A stretch of DNA of 64,000 nt. Source: Paractinoplanes pyxinae (lineage in GTDB: Bacteria; Actinomycetota; Actinomycetes; Mycobacteriales; Micromonosporaceae). This document shows, piece by piece, positions 28,312 through 36,317 of the stretch; within the stretch, counting starts at the first letter, position 1, and each line of letters begins with the position of its first letter. Made by a program: the position numbers and the translations under genes. The notes beneath the pieces were generated by a model. The model did no database searches. It was not told the DNA's origin and saw only the letters and a list, made by a program, of their open reading frames with translations. The DNA lies in NCBI RefSeq assembly GCF_026626335.1, contig NZ_JAPNTZ010000011.1, forward strand, positions 186,001 to 250,000. The letters are read 5' to 3'.

Positions 28312-29585
28312 ACGGGTCGCGGGCGGAAGAGCTGATCGCCCGCGACCGGCGGCACGTGTGGCATCCGTACGGGCCGATGCCCGGGCGCAGTGAGCCCTAC
28401 CTGGTTGAAAGCGCCTCGGGCGTACGGCTCAAGCTGGCCGACGGGCGGGAAGTGATCGACGGGATGTCGTCGTGGTGGGCGGCCATCCACGGCTATCGGC
28501 ATCCGGTGCTCGACGCGGCGCTGGCCGAGCAGGCCGGGCGGATGAGCCATGTGATGTTCGGCGGGCTCACCCACGAGCCGGCCATCGAGCTGGCCACCAC
28601 CCTGGTCGAGCTGGCGCCGGAAGGGCTGGAACACGTCTTTCTGGCCGACTCGGGCTCGGTCAGCGTCGAGGTCGCGATCAAGATGGCGTTGCAAGCGCAG
28701 CTCGCGCTGGGCCGGCCCAGCCGCCGGAAGCTCGCCACGTGGCGCGGCGGGTACCACGGCGACACGTTCCATCCGATGAGCGTGTGCGACCCGGTCGGCG
28801 GCATGCACTCGCTGTGGACCGGGGTGCTGCCGGCGCAGATCTTCGCCGGTCCGCCGCCCGAGGACTACGACGAGGCGTACACGGGTGAGCTCGTCGACAT
28901 GGTGGAGAAGTACGCCGACGACATCGCCGCGGTGATCGTCGAGCCGGTGGTGCAGGGGGCCGGCGGCATGCGCTTCCACCATCCGGAGTACCTGCGCGTG
29001 CTGCGCGACGTCACCGCCGCCCACGGCATCTTCCTGATCTTCGACGAGATCGCCACGGGCTTCGGTCGTACGGGAAAGATGTTCGCGGCCACGCACGCCG
29101 GGGTCAGCCCCGACATCATGTGCGTGGGCAAGGCGCTCACGGGCGGCTATCTCACGCTGGCGGCGGCGCTGTGCACGACCGAGGTGGCGGCGGCGATCTC
29201 GGCGGGAGAGGGCGGCGGCCTCGCGCACGGCCCGACCTTCATGGGCAACCCGCTGGCCTGCGCGGTGGCCAACGCCTCGTTGGGGCTCCTGCGCGACGGG
29301 GGGTGGACCGACCGCGTACGACTGATCGAAAACGGTCTACGAGACGGCCTGGAGCCGCTGCGGGGCGCGCCCGGAGTGGCTGACGTGCGGGTCAAGGGCG
29401 CGATCGGAGTGGTGCAGCTGGACCGCGACGTGGACATCGCGGCGGCGACGGCGGCGGCCGTGGGGGCGGGCGTGTGGCTGCGGCCGTTCCGCGACCTGAT
29501 CTACACCATGCCGCCGTACGTCACCGAACCCGACGACGTCGCCCGGATCACCGCCGGCATCGCGGCGGCGGTCGCGGCGACCTGA
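28308..29585 (+). CDS. bioA: Adenosylmethionine--8-amino-7-oxononanoate aminotransferase
   Basis: A 425-residue class III PLP aminotransferase making the biotin precursor DAPA. BioA-type features are WHPYGPM near the start, MSSWWAAIHGYRHP, YHGDTFHPMSVCDP, IFDEIATGFGRTG and the PLP Lys in VGKALTGGYLTLAA. PTFMGNPLACAVA is also typical. No other biotin gene is in the window, so it is isolated from bioB, bioD and bioF. Its start overlaps the 31-codon ORF stop. Confidence 0.9.
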   Translation: MNGSRAEELIARDRRHVWHPYGPMPGRSEPYLVESASGVRLKLADGREVIDGMSSWWAAIHGYRHPVLDAALAEQAGRMSHVMFGGLTHEPAIELATTLVELAPEGLEHVFLADSGSVSVEVAIKMALQAQLALGRPSRRKLATWRGGYHGDTFHPMSVCDPVGGMHSLWTGVLPAQIFAGPPPEDYDEAYTGELVDMVEKYADDIAAVIVEPVVQGAGGMRFHHPEYLRVLRDVTAAHGIFLIFDEIATGFGRTGKMFAATHAGVSPDIMCVGKALTGGYLTLAAALCTTEVAAAISAGEGGGLAHGPTFMGNPLACAVANASLGLLRDGGWTDRVRLIENGLRDGLEPLRGAPGVADVRVKGAIGVVQLDRDVDIAAATAAAVGAGVWLRPFRDLIYTMPPYVTEPDDVARITAGIAAAVAAT

Positions 29586-29674
29586 CCCACTCAGCCGCCA
29601 ACCGACCCGCGCGCCCGCACCGCCGTTCCGTTCACCCGGCGGCCGTCTTTTCGTCCGCTTGATCAGCCCGCGCG

Positions 29675-29744
29675 GACCTGACTGACCACTTGACCGACCG
29701 GCCGCCTCCGAGGCGGTCGCGACCTGACTGATCACTTGACTGAC
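29675..29744. repeat. 24-bp direct repeat flanking a hairpin upstream of pyrF
   Basis: Copies at 29675-29698 and 29721-29744 differ at two positions (GACCTGACTGAYCACTTGAC then YGAC) and have a 46-bp period. Between them CCGCCT/AGGCGG (29702-29716) forms a hairpin with a three-base loop. The second copy reaches to 22 bp before the pyrF GTG. Confidence 0.75.
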
Positions 29745-29765
29745 GACACGGAAGAGGGAGTCCCG

Positions 29766-30596
29766 GTGGAGACCTTCGGCAAGCGCCTCGCGGAGGCCAC
29801 GGAAAAGCGCGGCCGGCTGTGCGTCGGCATCGACCCGCACGCCGCCCTGCTGACCAGGTGGGGGCTCAGCGACGACATCGCCGGCCTGGAACGTTTCGCC
29901 CTTACGGTGGTCGAAGCCCTGGCCGATCGGGTGGCCGTACTGAAGCCGCAGTCGGCGTTTTTCGAGAGATTTGGGTCACGTGGCATCGGAATTCTTGAGT
30001 CAACTATCCGACAGTCCTGCGAGGCCGGCGCGCTGGTCCTGCTGGATGTGAAGCGCGGCGACATCGGCTCGACGATGGCCGCGTACGCCGACGCCTACCT
30101 CGATCCAGCGAGTTCTCTGCGTGCCGACGCGATTACTGTGAGTCCCTACCTCGGCGTGGGCTCGTTGCAGCCGGCATTCGACGTCGCCGCTCGTCACGGC
30201 GGCGGCGTGTTCGTTCTGGGCCTCACGTCCAATCCGGAGGGACGCTCCGTCCAGCATGCCGTCGCATCGGACAAAAGGACCGTGGCGCAAACCGTGATCG
30301 ACGAGATTTCCCAGCTCAACAAAGGTTTTGAGCCGCTGGGAAGCCTCGGCCTCGTAATCGGAGCGACGATCGGCGAAACCGGGCACGATCTGTCCCGAGT
30401 GAACGGTCCGCTGCTCGCTCCGGGCCTCGGAGCGCAGGGTGCGACCGCCTCCGACCTGCGGTCCGTCTTCGGCGAAAGCCTGCGCAACGTACTGCCGTCG
30501 TACTCACGCGAAGTTCTCACAGCGGGACCATCAGTGGCCGGCCTGAGAGCCGCCGCGGACCGCGTCGCGGACGAATGCAGGGCCGCTCTCGGGTGA
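29766..30596 (+). CDS. pyrF: Orotidine 5'-phosphate decarboxylase, type 2
   Basis: A 276-residue TIM-barrel enzyme forming UMP, of the longer actinobacterial type. The active-site block is LLDVKRGDIGSTMAAYADAYL. FGKRLAEATEKRG and CVGIDPH open it, and LAPGLGAQGA contacts phosphate. I start it at GTG 29766, five bases after GGAAGAGGGAG; a TTG at 29736 is in frame but has no ribosome binding site. It is separated from the pyr operon by bioA and 180 bp. Confidence 0.95.
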   Translation: METFGKRLAEATEKRGRLCVGIDPHAALLTRWGLSDDIAGLERFALTVVEALADRVAVLKPQSAFFERFGSRGIGILESTIRQSCEAGALVLLDVKRGDIGSTMAAYADAYLDPASSLRADAITVSPYLGVGSLQPAFDVAARHGGGVFVLGLTSNPEGRSVQHAVASDKRTVAQTVIDEISQLNKGFEPLGSLGLVIGATIGETGHDLSRVNGPLLAPGLGAQGATASDLRSVFGESLRNVLPSYSREVLTAGPSVAGLRAAADRVADECRAALG

Positions 30597-30606
30597 AACG
30601 GCCCTG
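30578..30606 (+). terminator. Possible terminator at the pyrF stop
   Basis: CAGGGCCG (30578-30585) pairs perfectly with CGGCCCTG (30599-30606) around the stop codon. The following CTTATC is a weak T-tract. Confidence 0.45.
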
Positions 30607-30782
30607 CTTATCAGGGCGTGACCGAGCGGTCGTCGGGGTACCCCCACGTTGCCGAAAGCGCGGTTGACCGCTAGTTTTCCGGTCGCCGGTGGACCACATG
30701 CCCCTTTGGTTCCCTGGCACACCACGTTTCACAGAAGCGCCGGTATTGAACTACCGCCGCGATAGGGACCTGAGGAGAACTG

Positions 30783-31100
30783 GTGCCGCTCCCGTCACTG
30801 AGCCCCGAGCAGCGCGCTGCAGCGCTGGAGAAGGCCGCGGAAGTACGCAAGGCTCGGGCTGAGCTGAAGGAACAGCTCAAGTCCGGCAAGACCACCCTCG
30901 CCGCTGTGCTTGACCGCGCGGAGGAGGACGAGGTCGTCGGCAAGCTGAAGGTCTCGGCCGTGCTGCAGGCGCTGCCGGGCATCGGCAAGATCCGTGCGAC
31001 CCAGATCATGGAGAAGCTCAAGATCGCCGACAGCCGCCGGCTGCGCGGTCTCGGCGACCAGCAGCGCAAGGCCCTCCTGGGGGAGTTCGCTGCGAACTGA
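30783..31100 (+). CDS. mihF: Integration host factor, actinobacterial mIHF type
   Basis: A 105-residue nucleoid-associated protein unrelated to the HU/IHF-alpha fold. A basic N-terminal helix (LSPEQRAAALEKAAEVRKARAELKE) precedes a helix-two-turns-helix core (VSAVLQALPGIGKIRATQIMEKLKI) that binds DNA through the GIGKIRA loop. The GTG start follows GAGGAG. It sits alone before gmk, the usual order. The 186-bp upstream gap should hold its promoter. Confidence 0.93.
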   Translation: MPLPSLSPEQRAAALEKAAEVRKARAELKEQLKSGKTTLAAVLDRAEEDEVVGKLKVSAVLQALPGIGKIRATQIMEKLKIADSRRLRGLGDQQRKALLGEFAAN

Positions 31101-31118
31101 CTCATGGGCTCGTGTTGA

Positions 31119-31733
31119 ATGAGCCTTGTGAGCATGGATGACGACGCGCGCCCGGCAGCCCGCCTCACGGTTCTTTCCGGCCCCTCAGGGGTCGGCAAAG
31201 ACAGCGTGATCGAGCTGATCCGGGCGCGCTCGCCTTGGATCAAGCTTTCCGTGTCGGCGACGACCCGGAAGAAGCGCGACTACGAAACCGAAGGCGAGCA
31301 CTACCACTTCGTGAGCCGGTCGGACTTCCAGCGACTGATCGACGGCGGTCAGCTGCTCGAATGGGCCGAGTTCGCGGGCAACCTCTACGGGACGCCCCGA
31401 GCCCAGGTCGAAGGGTGGATCAGCCAGGGCCGGCCGGTCCTCCTCAAGATCGACCTGCAGGGCGCCCGCCAGGTGCGGGCCACCATGCCCGACGCGCAGC
31501 TGATCTTCCTGGCCCCGCCCAGCGTCGAAGAACTACGCCGCCGGCTGATCGGCCGAGGCACCGACGACGAGGAAACAATCCGCCGCCGGCTGGCCCACGC
31601 CGACGAAGAACTGGCGGCCGAAAAAGAATTCGACCGCACGGTCGTCAACGACTTCGTCGAGCGGGCGGCCGATGAGCTGGTAGGATTGCTCGGTTCGTCA
31701 TTTCTGACGCCAGCGCAAGCCCCAGAGCATTAA
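31119..31733 (+). CDS. gmk: Guanylate kinase
   Basis: A 204-residue kinase converting GMP to GDP. The P-loop is SGPSGVGKDSVIE, with Asp at the position usually held by Ser/Thr followed by a Ser. The GMP-binding region has SVSATTRKKRDYETEGEHYHFVS and LEWAEFAGNLYGTP. LKIDLQGARQVRATMPDAQLIFLAPPS follows. Three starts are possible (31119, 31128, 31134) and none has a clear ribosome binding site; I keep the longest. Confidence 0.95.
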   Translation: MSLVSMDDDARPAARLTVLSGPSGVGKDSVIELIRARSPWIKLSVSATTRKKRDYETEGEHYHFVSRSDFQRLIDGGQLLEWAEFAGNLYGTPRAQVEGWISQGRPVLLKIDLQGARQVRATMPDAQLIFLAPPSVEELRRRLIGRGTDDEETIRRRLAHADEELAAEKEFDRTVVNDFVERAADELVGLLGSSFLTPAQAPEH

Positions 31734-31746
31734 GGATCTTAAAACT

Positions 31747-32010
31747 GTGGGAACCATCGCGAACCCCGAAGGCATCACCAACCCGCCGATCGACGAGCTG
31801 CTCGACAAGACCTCGTCGAAGTACTCGCTGGTGATCTTCGCGGCTAAGCGCGCCCGCCAGGTCAACGCGTACTACAGCCAGCTCGGCGAGGGTCTTCTGG
31901 AATACGTCGGCCCGCTGGTCGAGACCACGCCGCAGGAGAAGCCGCTCTCGATCGCCATGCGCGAGATCAACGCCGGCCTTCTGACCGCCGAGGCTACCGA
32001 CAACCCCTGA
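31747..32010 (+). CDS. rpoZ: DNA-directed RNA polymerase omega subunit
   Basis: An 87-residue subunit that folds around the beta-prime C-terminus. It has ITNPPIDELLDKTSSKYSLVIFAAKRARQVNAYY and the C-terminal EKPLSIAMREI. The GTG start follows AAGGAT. A strong terminator comes 40 bases after the stop. In relatives rpoZ is close to coaBC; here 1.6 kb separates them. Confidence 0.96.
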   Translation: MGTIANPEGITNPPIDELLDKTSSKYSLVIFAAKRARQVNAYYSQLGEGLLEYVGPLVETTPQEKPLSIAMREINAGLLTAEATDNP

Positions 32011-32050
32011 TCCGGGTTGCCTGACCGGGTTACCGGTCGTCTGACACATC

Positions 32051-32083
32051 GATCCCGCGTTCCGGTTCGGACGCGGGATCTTT
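32051..32083 (+). terminator. Terminator of the mihF-gmk-rpoZ unit
   Basis: A perfect 10-bp stem GATCCCGCGT/ACGCGGGATC with a ten-base loop is followed by TTT. Confidence 0.8.
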
Positions 32084-32132
32084 GCTGTCTTTCCGGCTTT
32101 TTGCGCGTTGGGCTTTCTTGCGGTGGGACGGC

Positions 32133-32197
32133 CGGGCCCGAGGGCGACCACGCTGGGCTGAAAGGCGATACGCCCTGCGTGGTCGCCCTCGGGCCCG
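32133..32197. repeat. Long perfect inverted repeat (21-bp stem) with nested hairpin
   Basis: The left arm 32133-32153 and right arm 32177-32197 are exact reverse complements. The 23-base loop contains a second hairpin (GGCG ATA CGCC). No T-run follows, so this is not an ordinary terminator; it lies 50 bp beyond the rpoZ terminator. Confidence 0.85.
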
Positions 32198-32457
32198 ACC
32201 TTGCGGGGTTTGACCTCGCTGTCGCGCTGTGGTCGGCGCTTCTCTGGGTGCGTGGTGGCGCTGCGTAGACCCGTGCGGGTTGGTGGTCTGGCTGCCGCGT
32301 TGTGGACGAAGCTGGGCGGATGCGTCACCCGGGCGGACCTGGGTGGTGGGTTGCGCGTTCGCACCGTGCCGGTTGCGTTCGCCTTCGGCTACGTCGCTGG
32401 TCGCTACGCGGCATCGCCCGGCCGTAACGCCGGGCGCTCTGAATTCGGTTTCGGTCT

Positions 32458-32809
32458 GAGCCTCGCTGGTTGGCTGTGTGGGTTTCTTCAGCCTGACGTC
32501 TTCGGTCGGAGCGTCGCTGGTTGGCTGTGTGGGTTTCTTCAGCCTGACGTCTTCGGTCTGAGCCTCGCTGGTTGGCTGTGTGGGTTTCCTCAGCCCGACC
32601 GCTTCGTCGGAGCCTCGCTGGCTGTCCGGGCGGGCTTTCTCGGCTCGACTCCTTTGGTCGGAGCCTCGCTGGCTGTCCGGGCGGGGTTCCTCAGCTCGAC
32701 CTCTTCGGTCAGGCCTTGCTGGCTGCCCCGTGCGGGTTTCTCAGCCCGTTCCCTTCGTCGGAGCCTCGCTGACTGCCCACGCAGACTCCCTCAGCCGATC
32801 CTCGGGAAG
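32458..32809. repeat. Tandem array of about seven 50-51-bp units
   Basis: Units begin at about 32458, 32509, 32560, 32610, 32661, 32711 and 32761, each opening with GAGCCTCGCTGG or a variant. The first three are almost identical; the later ones are increasingly divergent. This gradient suggests expansion from the left end. Confidence 0.85.
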
Positions 32810-32915
32810 CTCGGCGCCTGACCAGCGAGGTCGTCGGCCAGCTCAGCTCTGACCAGGTTGATCGGTCGGCTCTGCTCTTAGTCCGTCTGTATCCCGGTCA
32901 GTCCGTCGTCCGGCC

Positions 32916-32978
32916 AGCCCGGCGCGGGCATGCCACTCTCTCGGCTAGCCCGGCGCGGGCATGCCCATCTCTCGGCTA
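32916..32978. repeat. Two 31-bp tandem repeats
   Basis: Each copy carries AGCCCGGCGCGGGCATGCC followed by ACTCTCTCGGCT or a one-base variant. The GGGCATGCCC centre of each copy is itself palindromic. Confidence 0.75.
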
Positions 32979-33179
32979 GCCCATTTCCCGGCCGGCTCGG
33001 CCCTTGGTTCGCTCGGCTTCCGGTTGGCTCGGCGCGCGGCTGACCCGTGCTTGGTCGGTGTCGGCAATCGGATGGACCTTCTCCCGGTGGGCCCGTCTCC
33101 CGGCCTGCTCGGTTTCCGGTCAGCTCGACACCGGCGACCGGGCTTGGTCAGTGTTGGCTCTTGGTTGGCTCGCTTGCAG

Positions 33180-33257
33180 CTGGCTCGTGTCCCGACTCGC
33201 TTCTCGGCTGGCTTGTATCCCGGCTCGCTTCTCAACTGGCTTGTGTCCCGACTGGCC
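33180..33257. repeat. 28-bp tandem repeats, two and a half copies
   Basis: Copies begin at 33180, 33208 and 33236. Each has the pattern CTGGCTYGTRTCCCGRCTCG followed by CTTCTC. Confidence 0.7.
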
Positions 33258-33427
33258 TATCCCCGGGTCGGTCCGACTTCGGGCGGTTCGACATCTGGCC
33301 GACCGGAGGTTGGTCGGCGTCGGTTTCGGGAGGGGTGGCCTTTGACTTTCGAAAGCAACCAGCCCTACCCCGCCCGACCTAGGGGGCGGGCCTGAGGCTA
33401 CGCCGGGTTGGTTGGGTTAGGCCGGCG

Positions 33428-33477
33428 TTGTCCACAGGTGGGAGGGGTGGTGTTGGCGGAGGTCGGGGTTGTCCACA
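33428..33477. promoter_or_regulatory. Pair of perfect DnaA boxes, 41 bp apart, upstream of coaBC
   Basis: TTGTCCACA occurs at 33428-33436 and 33469-33477 in the same orientation. This is the actinobacterial DnaA-box consensus. The 41-bp spacing equals that of the three-box array at 39283. The boxes are 120-170 bp upstream of the coaBC start. Binding by DnaA is inferred, not shown. Confidence 0.55.
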
Positions 33478-33597
33478 GGGGTTGGGGTGTGGGGCTCGGG
33501 TGGGTGGTGGGCGGGCTAGCGTGGGGGCGGTCGTTCGCATAGGCGGGCGTGGGTTGGGCCGTCGCGTTGTGCGGGCGGTGGAGCGCGGGCGGGGGTT

Positions 33598-34818
33598 GTG
33601 GTGGCTGAAGTTGTGCTCGGGGTGGCGGGGGGCATTGCGGCCTACAAGGCCTGTGAGTTGTTGCGGTTGTTCACCGAGTCGGGGCACAAGGTGCGGGTTG
33701 TGCCGACTGCGTCGGCGTTGCAGTTTGTGGGGGCGCCTACCTGGGCGGCGCTTTCGGGGCGGCCGGTGGCTACCGAAGTGTGGGACGACGCGCATGAGGT
33801 GCCTCACGTTCGGATCGGGCGGGCCGCCGAGTTGGTGGTGGTGGCTCCGGCTACGGCTGATCTGCTGGCCAAGGCTGCGCACGGCATTGCCGACGACCTG
33901 TTGACCAACACGCTTCTGACGGCCACCTGTCCGGTGATCTTCGCGCCGGCGATGCACACCGAGATGTGGGAGAACGCGGCCACTCAGGCCAACGTCGCGA
34001 CCTTGCGGGCGCGGGGGGCCGTGGTCATCGAGCCGGCGGTCGGGCGGCTGACCGGCAAAGACACGGGTAAGGGGCGGCTGCCGGACCCCGCCGAGATCTT
34101 CGAGCTGGCGTTGCGCGTACACCGAAGGGGTCTTGACCTTGACTTGGCCGGTCGGCACGTCGTGGTGACGGCCGGCGGCACACGGGAGCCGCTCGACCCG
34201 GTGCGTTTCCTCGGCAACCGGTCGTCCGGCAAGCAGGGGTACGCGCTGGCCAAGGCGGCCGCCGCGCGCGGAGCACGCACGACGCTGATCGCAGCGAATG
34301 TCACCCTGCCCGATCCGGCGGGCATTGACCTCGTACGCGTGGGAACGACTGAAGAACTGCGGGCCGCAACCGTCAAGGCCGCCGCCGAGGCGGACGTCGT
34401 CGTGATGTCGGCCGCACCGGCCGACTTCCGCCCGGCCACCGTGGCCGACGAGAAGATCAAGAAAACCGACGACGGCACGCCGGCTCCGATCATTCTCGTC
34501 ACCAACCCGGACATTGCCGCCGAGCTGGGCGCAAACAAGCGGCCCGGGCAAATCCTCGTGGCCTTCGCGGCCGAAACACATGACGCGATCGACCACGCCC
34601 GGGTCAAACTGGTCAAGAAACGTGCCGACCTGATCGTCGTTAACGAGGTGGGTGTGGACCGCGTGTTCGGCGCCGACCACAATGAGGTCACGCTGCTCGG
34701 GGCCGACGGGAGCACGGCCAGTTACGCCGAACTCCCCAAAGACGATGTGGCCGATATGATTTATGACCGTGTCGTCACGCTGCTCGAAAGCCAGGTGGCC
34801 GACGGTGGGAAGGCCTAG
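33598..34818 (+). CDS. coaBC: Bifunctional phosphopantothenoylcysteine decarboxylase/synthetase
   Basis: A 406-residue two-domain enzyme of coenzyme A synthesis. The N-terminal CoaC flavoprotein shows GGIAAYKACELLR, PHVRIGRAAELVVVAPATADLLAK, the LTATCP segment and PAMHTEMWENAAT. The C-terminal CoaB domain shows VVTAGGTREPLDPVRFLGNRSSGKQG and MSAAPADFRP, with KIKK and LVTNPDIA. It can start at either of two consecutive GTG codons (33598, 33601). metK follows after 75 bp. Confidence 0.95.
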   Translation: MVAEVVLGVAGGIAAYKACELLRLFTESGHKVRVVPTASALQFVGAPTWAALSGRPVATEVWDDAHEVPHVRIGRAAELVVVAPATADLLAKAAHGIADDLLTNTLLTATCPVIFAPAMHTEMWENAATQANVATLRARGAVVIEPAVGRLTGKDTGKGRLPDPAEIFELALRVHRRGLDLDLAGRHVVVTAGGTREPLDPVRFLGNRSSGKQGYALAKAAAARGARTTLIAANVTLPDPAGIDLVRVGTTEELRAATVKAAAEADVVVMSAAPADFRPATVADEKIKKTDDGTPAPIILVTNPDIAAELGANKRPGQILVAFAAETHDAIDHARVKLVKKRADLIVVNEVGVDRVFGADHNEVTLLGADGSTASYAELPKDDVADMIYDRVVTLLESQVADGGKA

Positions 34819-34849
34819 TACCGAGGCGACTCCGGCCAGGCACGGTGAC

Positions 34850-34855
34850 TACACT
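34850..34855 (+). promoter_or_regulatory. Candidate -10 box for metK
   Basis: TACACT lies 38 bp before the metK GTG, leaving room for the GAGGAG ribosome binding site. The leader of about 30 bases is too short for a SAM riboswitch. Confidence 0.45.
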
Positions 34856-34893
34856 TCCGCGTTACGTTGTATTCGACAATTCTGAGGAGCACC

Positions 34894-36084
34894 GTGGCAC
34901 GCCGCCTGTTCACCTCCGAGTCGGTCACGGAAGGCCACCCGGACAAGATCGCTGACCAGATCAGCGACGGCATTCTCGACGCCCTGCTGGCGCAGGACCC
35001 CCGCAGCCGTGTCGCGGTGGAAACGCTCATCACGACCGGCCAGGTGCACGTGGCGGGTGAGGTCACCACCCAGGCGTACGCCGACATCCCGAGCATCGTG
35101 CGCGACACGATCCTCAAGATCGGATACGACTCGTCGAAGAAGGGCTTCGACGGCGCCTCGTGCGGTGTCAGCGTGTCGATCGGGTCGCAGTCGCCCGACA
35201 TCGCGCAGGGTGTCGACAGCGCGCTCGAGCTGCGCGAGGGTGACAGCGAGCACGTGCTCGACGCCCAGGGCGCCGGCGACCAGGGCATGATGTTCGGCTT
35301 CGCCTGCTCCGAGACGCCCGAGCTGATGCCGCTGCCGATCGCGCTGGCGCACCGCTTGGCCCGTCGCCTGTCGGCCGCCCGCAAGGACGGCACGATCCCC
35401 TACCTGCGCCCCGACGGCAAGACCCAGGTCACGATCGAGTACGACGGTCTGCGCCCGGTCCGCCTCGACACCGTGGTCGTCTCGTCGCAGCACGCGGCCG
35501 ACATCTCGCTGGAGTCGCTGCTCACGCCCGACATCCGCGAGCACGTGATCGCGCCCGAGCTCGAGGGCCTCGGCCTGGACACCGACAACTACCGGCTGCT
35601 GGTCAACCCGACCGGCCGGTTCGAGATCGGCGGCCCGATGGGCGACGCCGGCCTCACCGGTCGCAAGATCATCGTTGACACGTACGGCGGGTACGCGCGG
35701 CACGGCGGCGGCGCGTTCTCCGGCAAGGACCCGTCCAAGGTGGACCGGTCCGCGGCCTACGCCATGCGCTGGGTGGCCAAGAACGTGGTGGCGGCCGGCC
35801 TGGCCGAGCGGTGCGAGACCCAGGTCGCGTACGCGATCGGCAAGGCGCACCCGGTGTCGCTGTTCGTCGAGACGTTCGGCACCGAGAACGTCCCGGTCGA
35901 GCGGATCGAGAAGGCCATCAACGAGGTGTTCGACCTCCGCCCGGCCGCGATCATCCGCGACCTGGACCTGCTGCGCCCGATCTACCAGCAGACCGCGGCG
36001 TACGGCCACTTCGGCCGCGAGATCCCCGAGCTGCTGTGGGAGAGCACCGAGCGCGCTCAGGACCTCAAGAACGCCGCTGCCTGA
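34894..36084 (+). CDS. metK: S-adenosylmethionine synthase
   Basis: A 396-residue enzyme making AdoMet from methionine and ATP. It has FTSESVTEGHPDKIADQISD, GAGDQGMMFGFA, the P-loop-like GGGAFSGKDPSKVDRS, and KTQVTIEY. The GTG at 34894 follows GAGGAG by five bases and gives the usual MARRLFTSESVTEGH start. A strong terminator follows. Confidence 0.98.
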   Translation: MARRLFTSESVTEGHPDKIADQISDGILDALLAQDPRSRVAVETLITTGQVHVAGEVTTQAYADIPSIVRDTILKIGYDSSKKGFDGASCGVSVSIGSQSPDIAQGVDSALELREGDSEHVLDAQGAGDQGMMFGFACSETPELMPLPIALAHRLARRLSAARKDGTIPYLRPDGKTQVTIEYDGLRPVRLDTVVVSSQHAADISLESLLTPDIREHVIAPELEGLGLDTDNYRLLVNPTGRFEIGGPMGDAGLTGRKIIVDTYGGYARHGGGAFSGKDPSKVDRSAAYAMRWVAKNVVAAGLAERCETQVAYAIGKAHPVSLFVETFGTENVPVERIEKAINEVFDLRPAAIIRDLDLLRPIYQQTAAYGHFGREIPELLWESTERAQDLKNAAA

Positions 36085-36098
36085 CCCGTTTCGCCCAG

Positions 36099-36135
36099 CC
36101 GGCGCCTCCGCTCACCAGCGGGGGCGCCGGTTTTT
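36099..36135 (+). terminator. Strong terminator of metK
   Basis: CCGGCGCC and CCGCT pair with AGCGG and GGCGCCGG around a four-base loop (CACC), with one T-G wobble between. Five Ts follow. Confidence 0.9.
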
Positions 36136-36232
36136 GCGTCACCGACCGGCGCTTCCGCTGACGGGCGGGGGCTGCGGCTTTTGCGTCACCGGTCGGCGCC
36201 GCGGACCGGGTGGTGCCGGTTTGCGTCACTGG
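36100..36232. repeat. Three tandem copies of the metK terminator unit
   Basis: The 47-bp unit at 36100-36146 (CGGCGC stem, then TTTTTGCGTCACCGAC) is repeated at 36147-36193 with the stem and T-tract mostly kept. A shorter third copy runs from 36194 to about 36232. TTGCGTCACYGG recurs at the end of each unit. Confidence 0.75.
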
Positions 36233-36303
36233 CGCGGCCTGTGCGAACCGTGACGGTGCTCGTTTTGGGTCACAGGTGGTTACGGTGTGGCCGGAGCCTT
36301 CAG

Positions 36304-36309
36304 TAGGGT
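36304..36309 (+). promoter_or_regulatory. -10 hexamer for the SUKH-like gene
   Basis: TAGGGT lies eight bases before the ATG at 36318 with no ribosome binding site between, which points to leaderless transcription. Confidence 0.45.
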
Positions 36310-36317
36310 GTGCCCGC

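Larger units (their letters stand above)
32084..33597. other. 1.5-kb gene-free, repeat-rich gap between rpoZ and coaBC
   Basis: No frame here shows a recognisable protein. The sequence is visibly more T-rich than its surroundings and dominated by degenerate TCGGCT or GGCTCG words. It contains a 21-bp perfect inverted repeat, a roughly 51-bp tandem array, shorter 31-bp and 28-bp repeats, and a DnaA-box pair next to coaBC, each listed separately. An open frame at 32201-32821 runs through the 51-bp array, but one-base length changes shift the repeat register. I see no signal that it is translated. Confidence 0.7.

Noticed and set aside
32458..32809. Possible CRISPR array
   Set aside because: The units are contiguous imperfect tandem repeats with no unique spacers, and there are no cas genes.
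32201..32821. 206-codon plus-strand frame over the 51-bp repeats
   Set aside because: One-base differences in unit length shift the repeated amino acid pattern between frames, there is no ribosome binding site, and the composition is unlike neighbouring proteins. I treat it as non-coding.
34819..34893. SAM riboswitch before metK
   Set aside because: The predicted leader is only about 30 bases and lacks the required helices.
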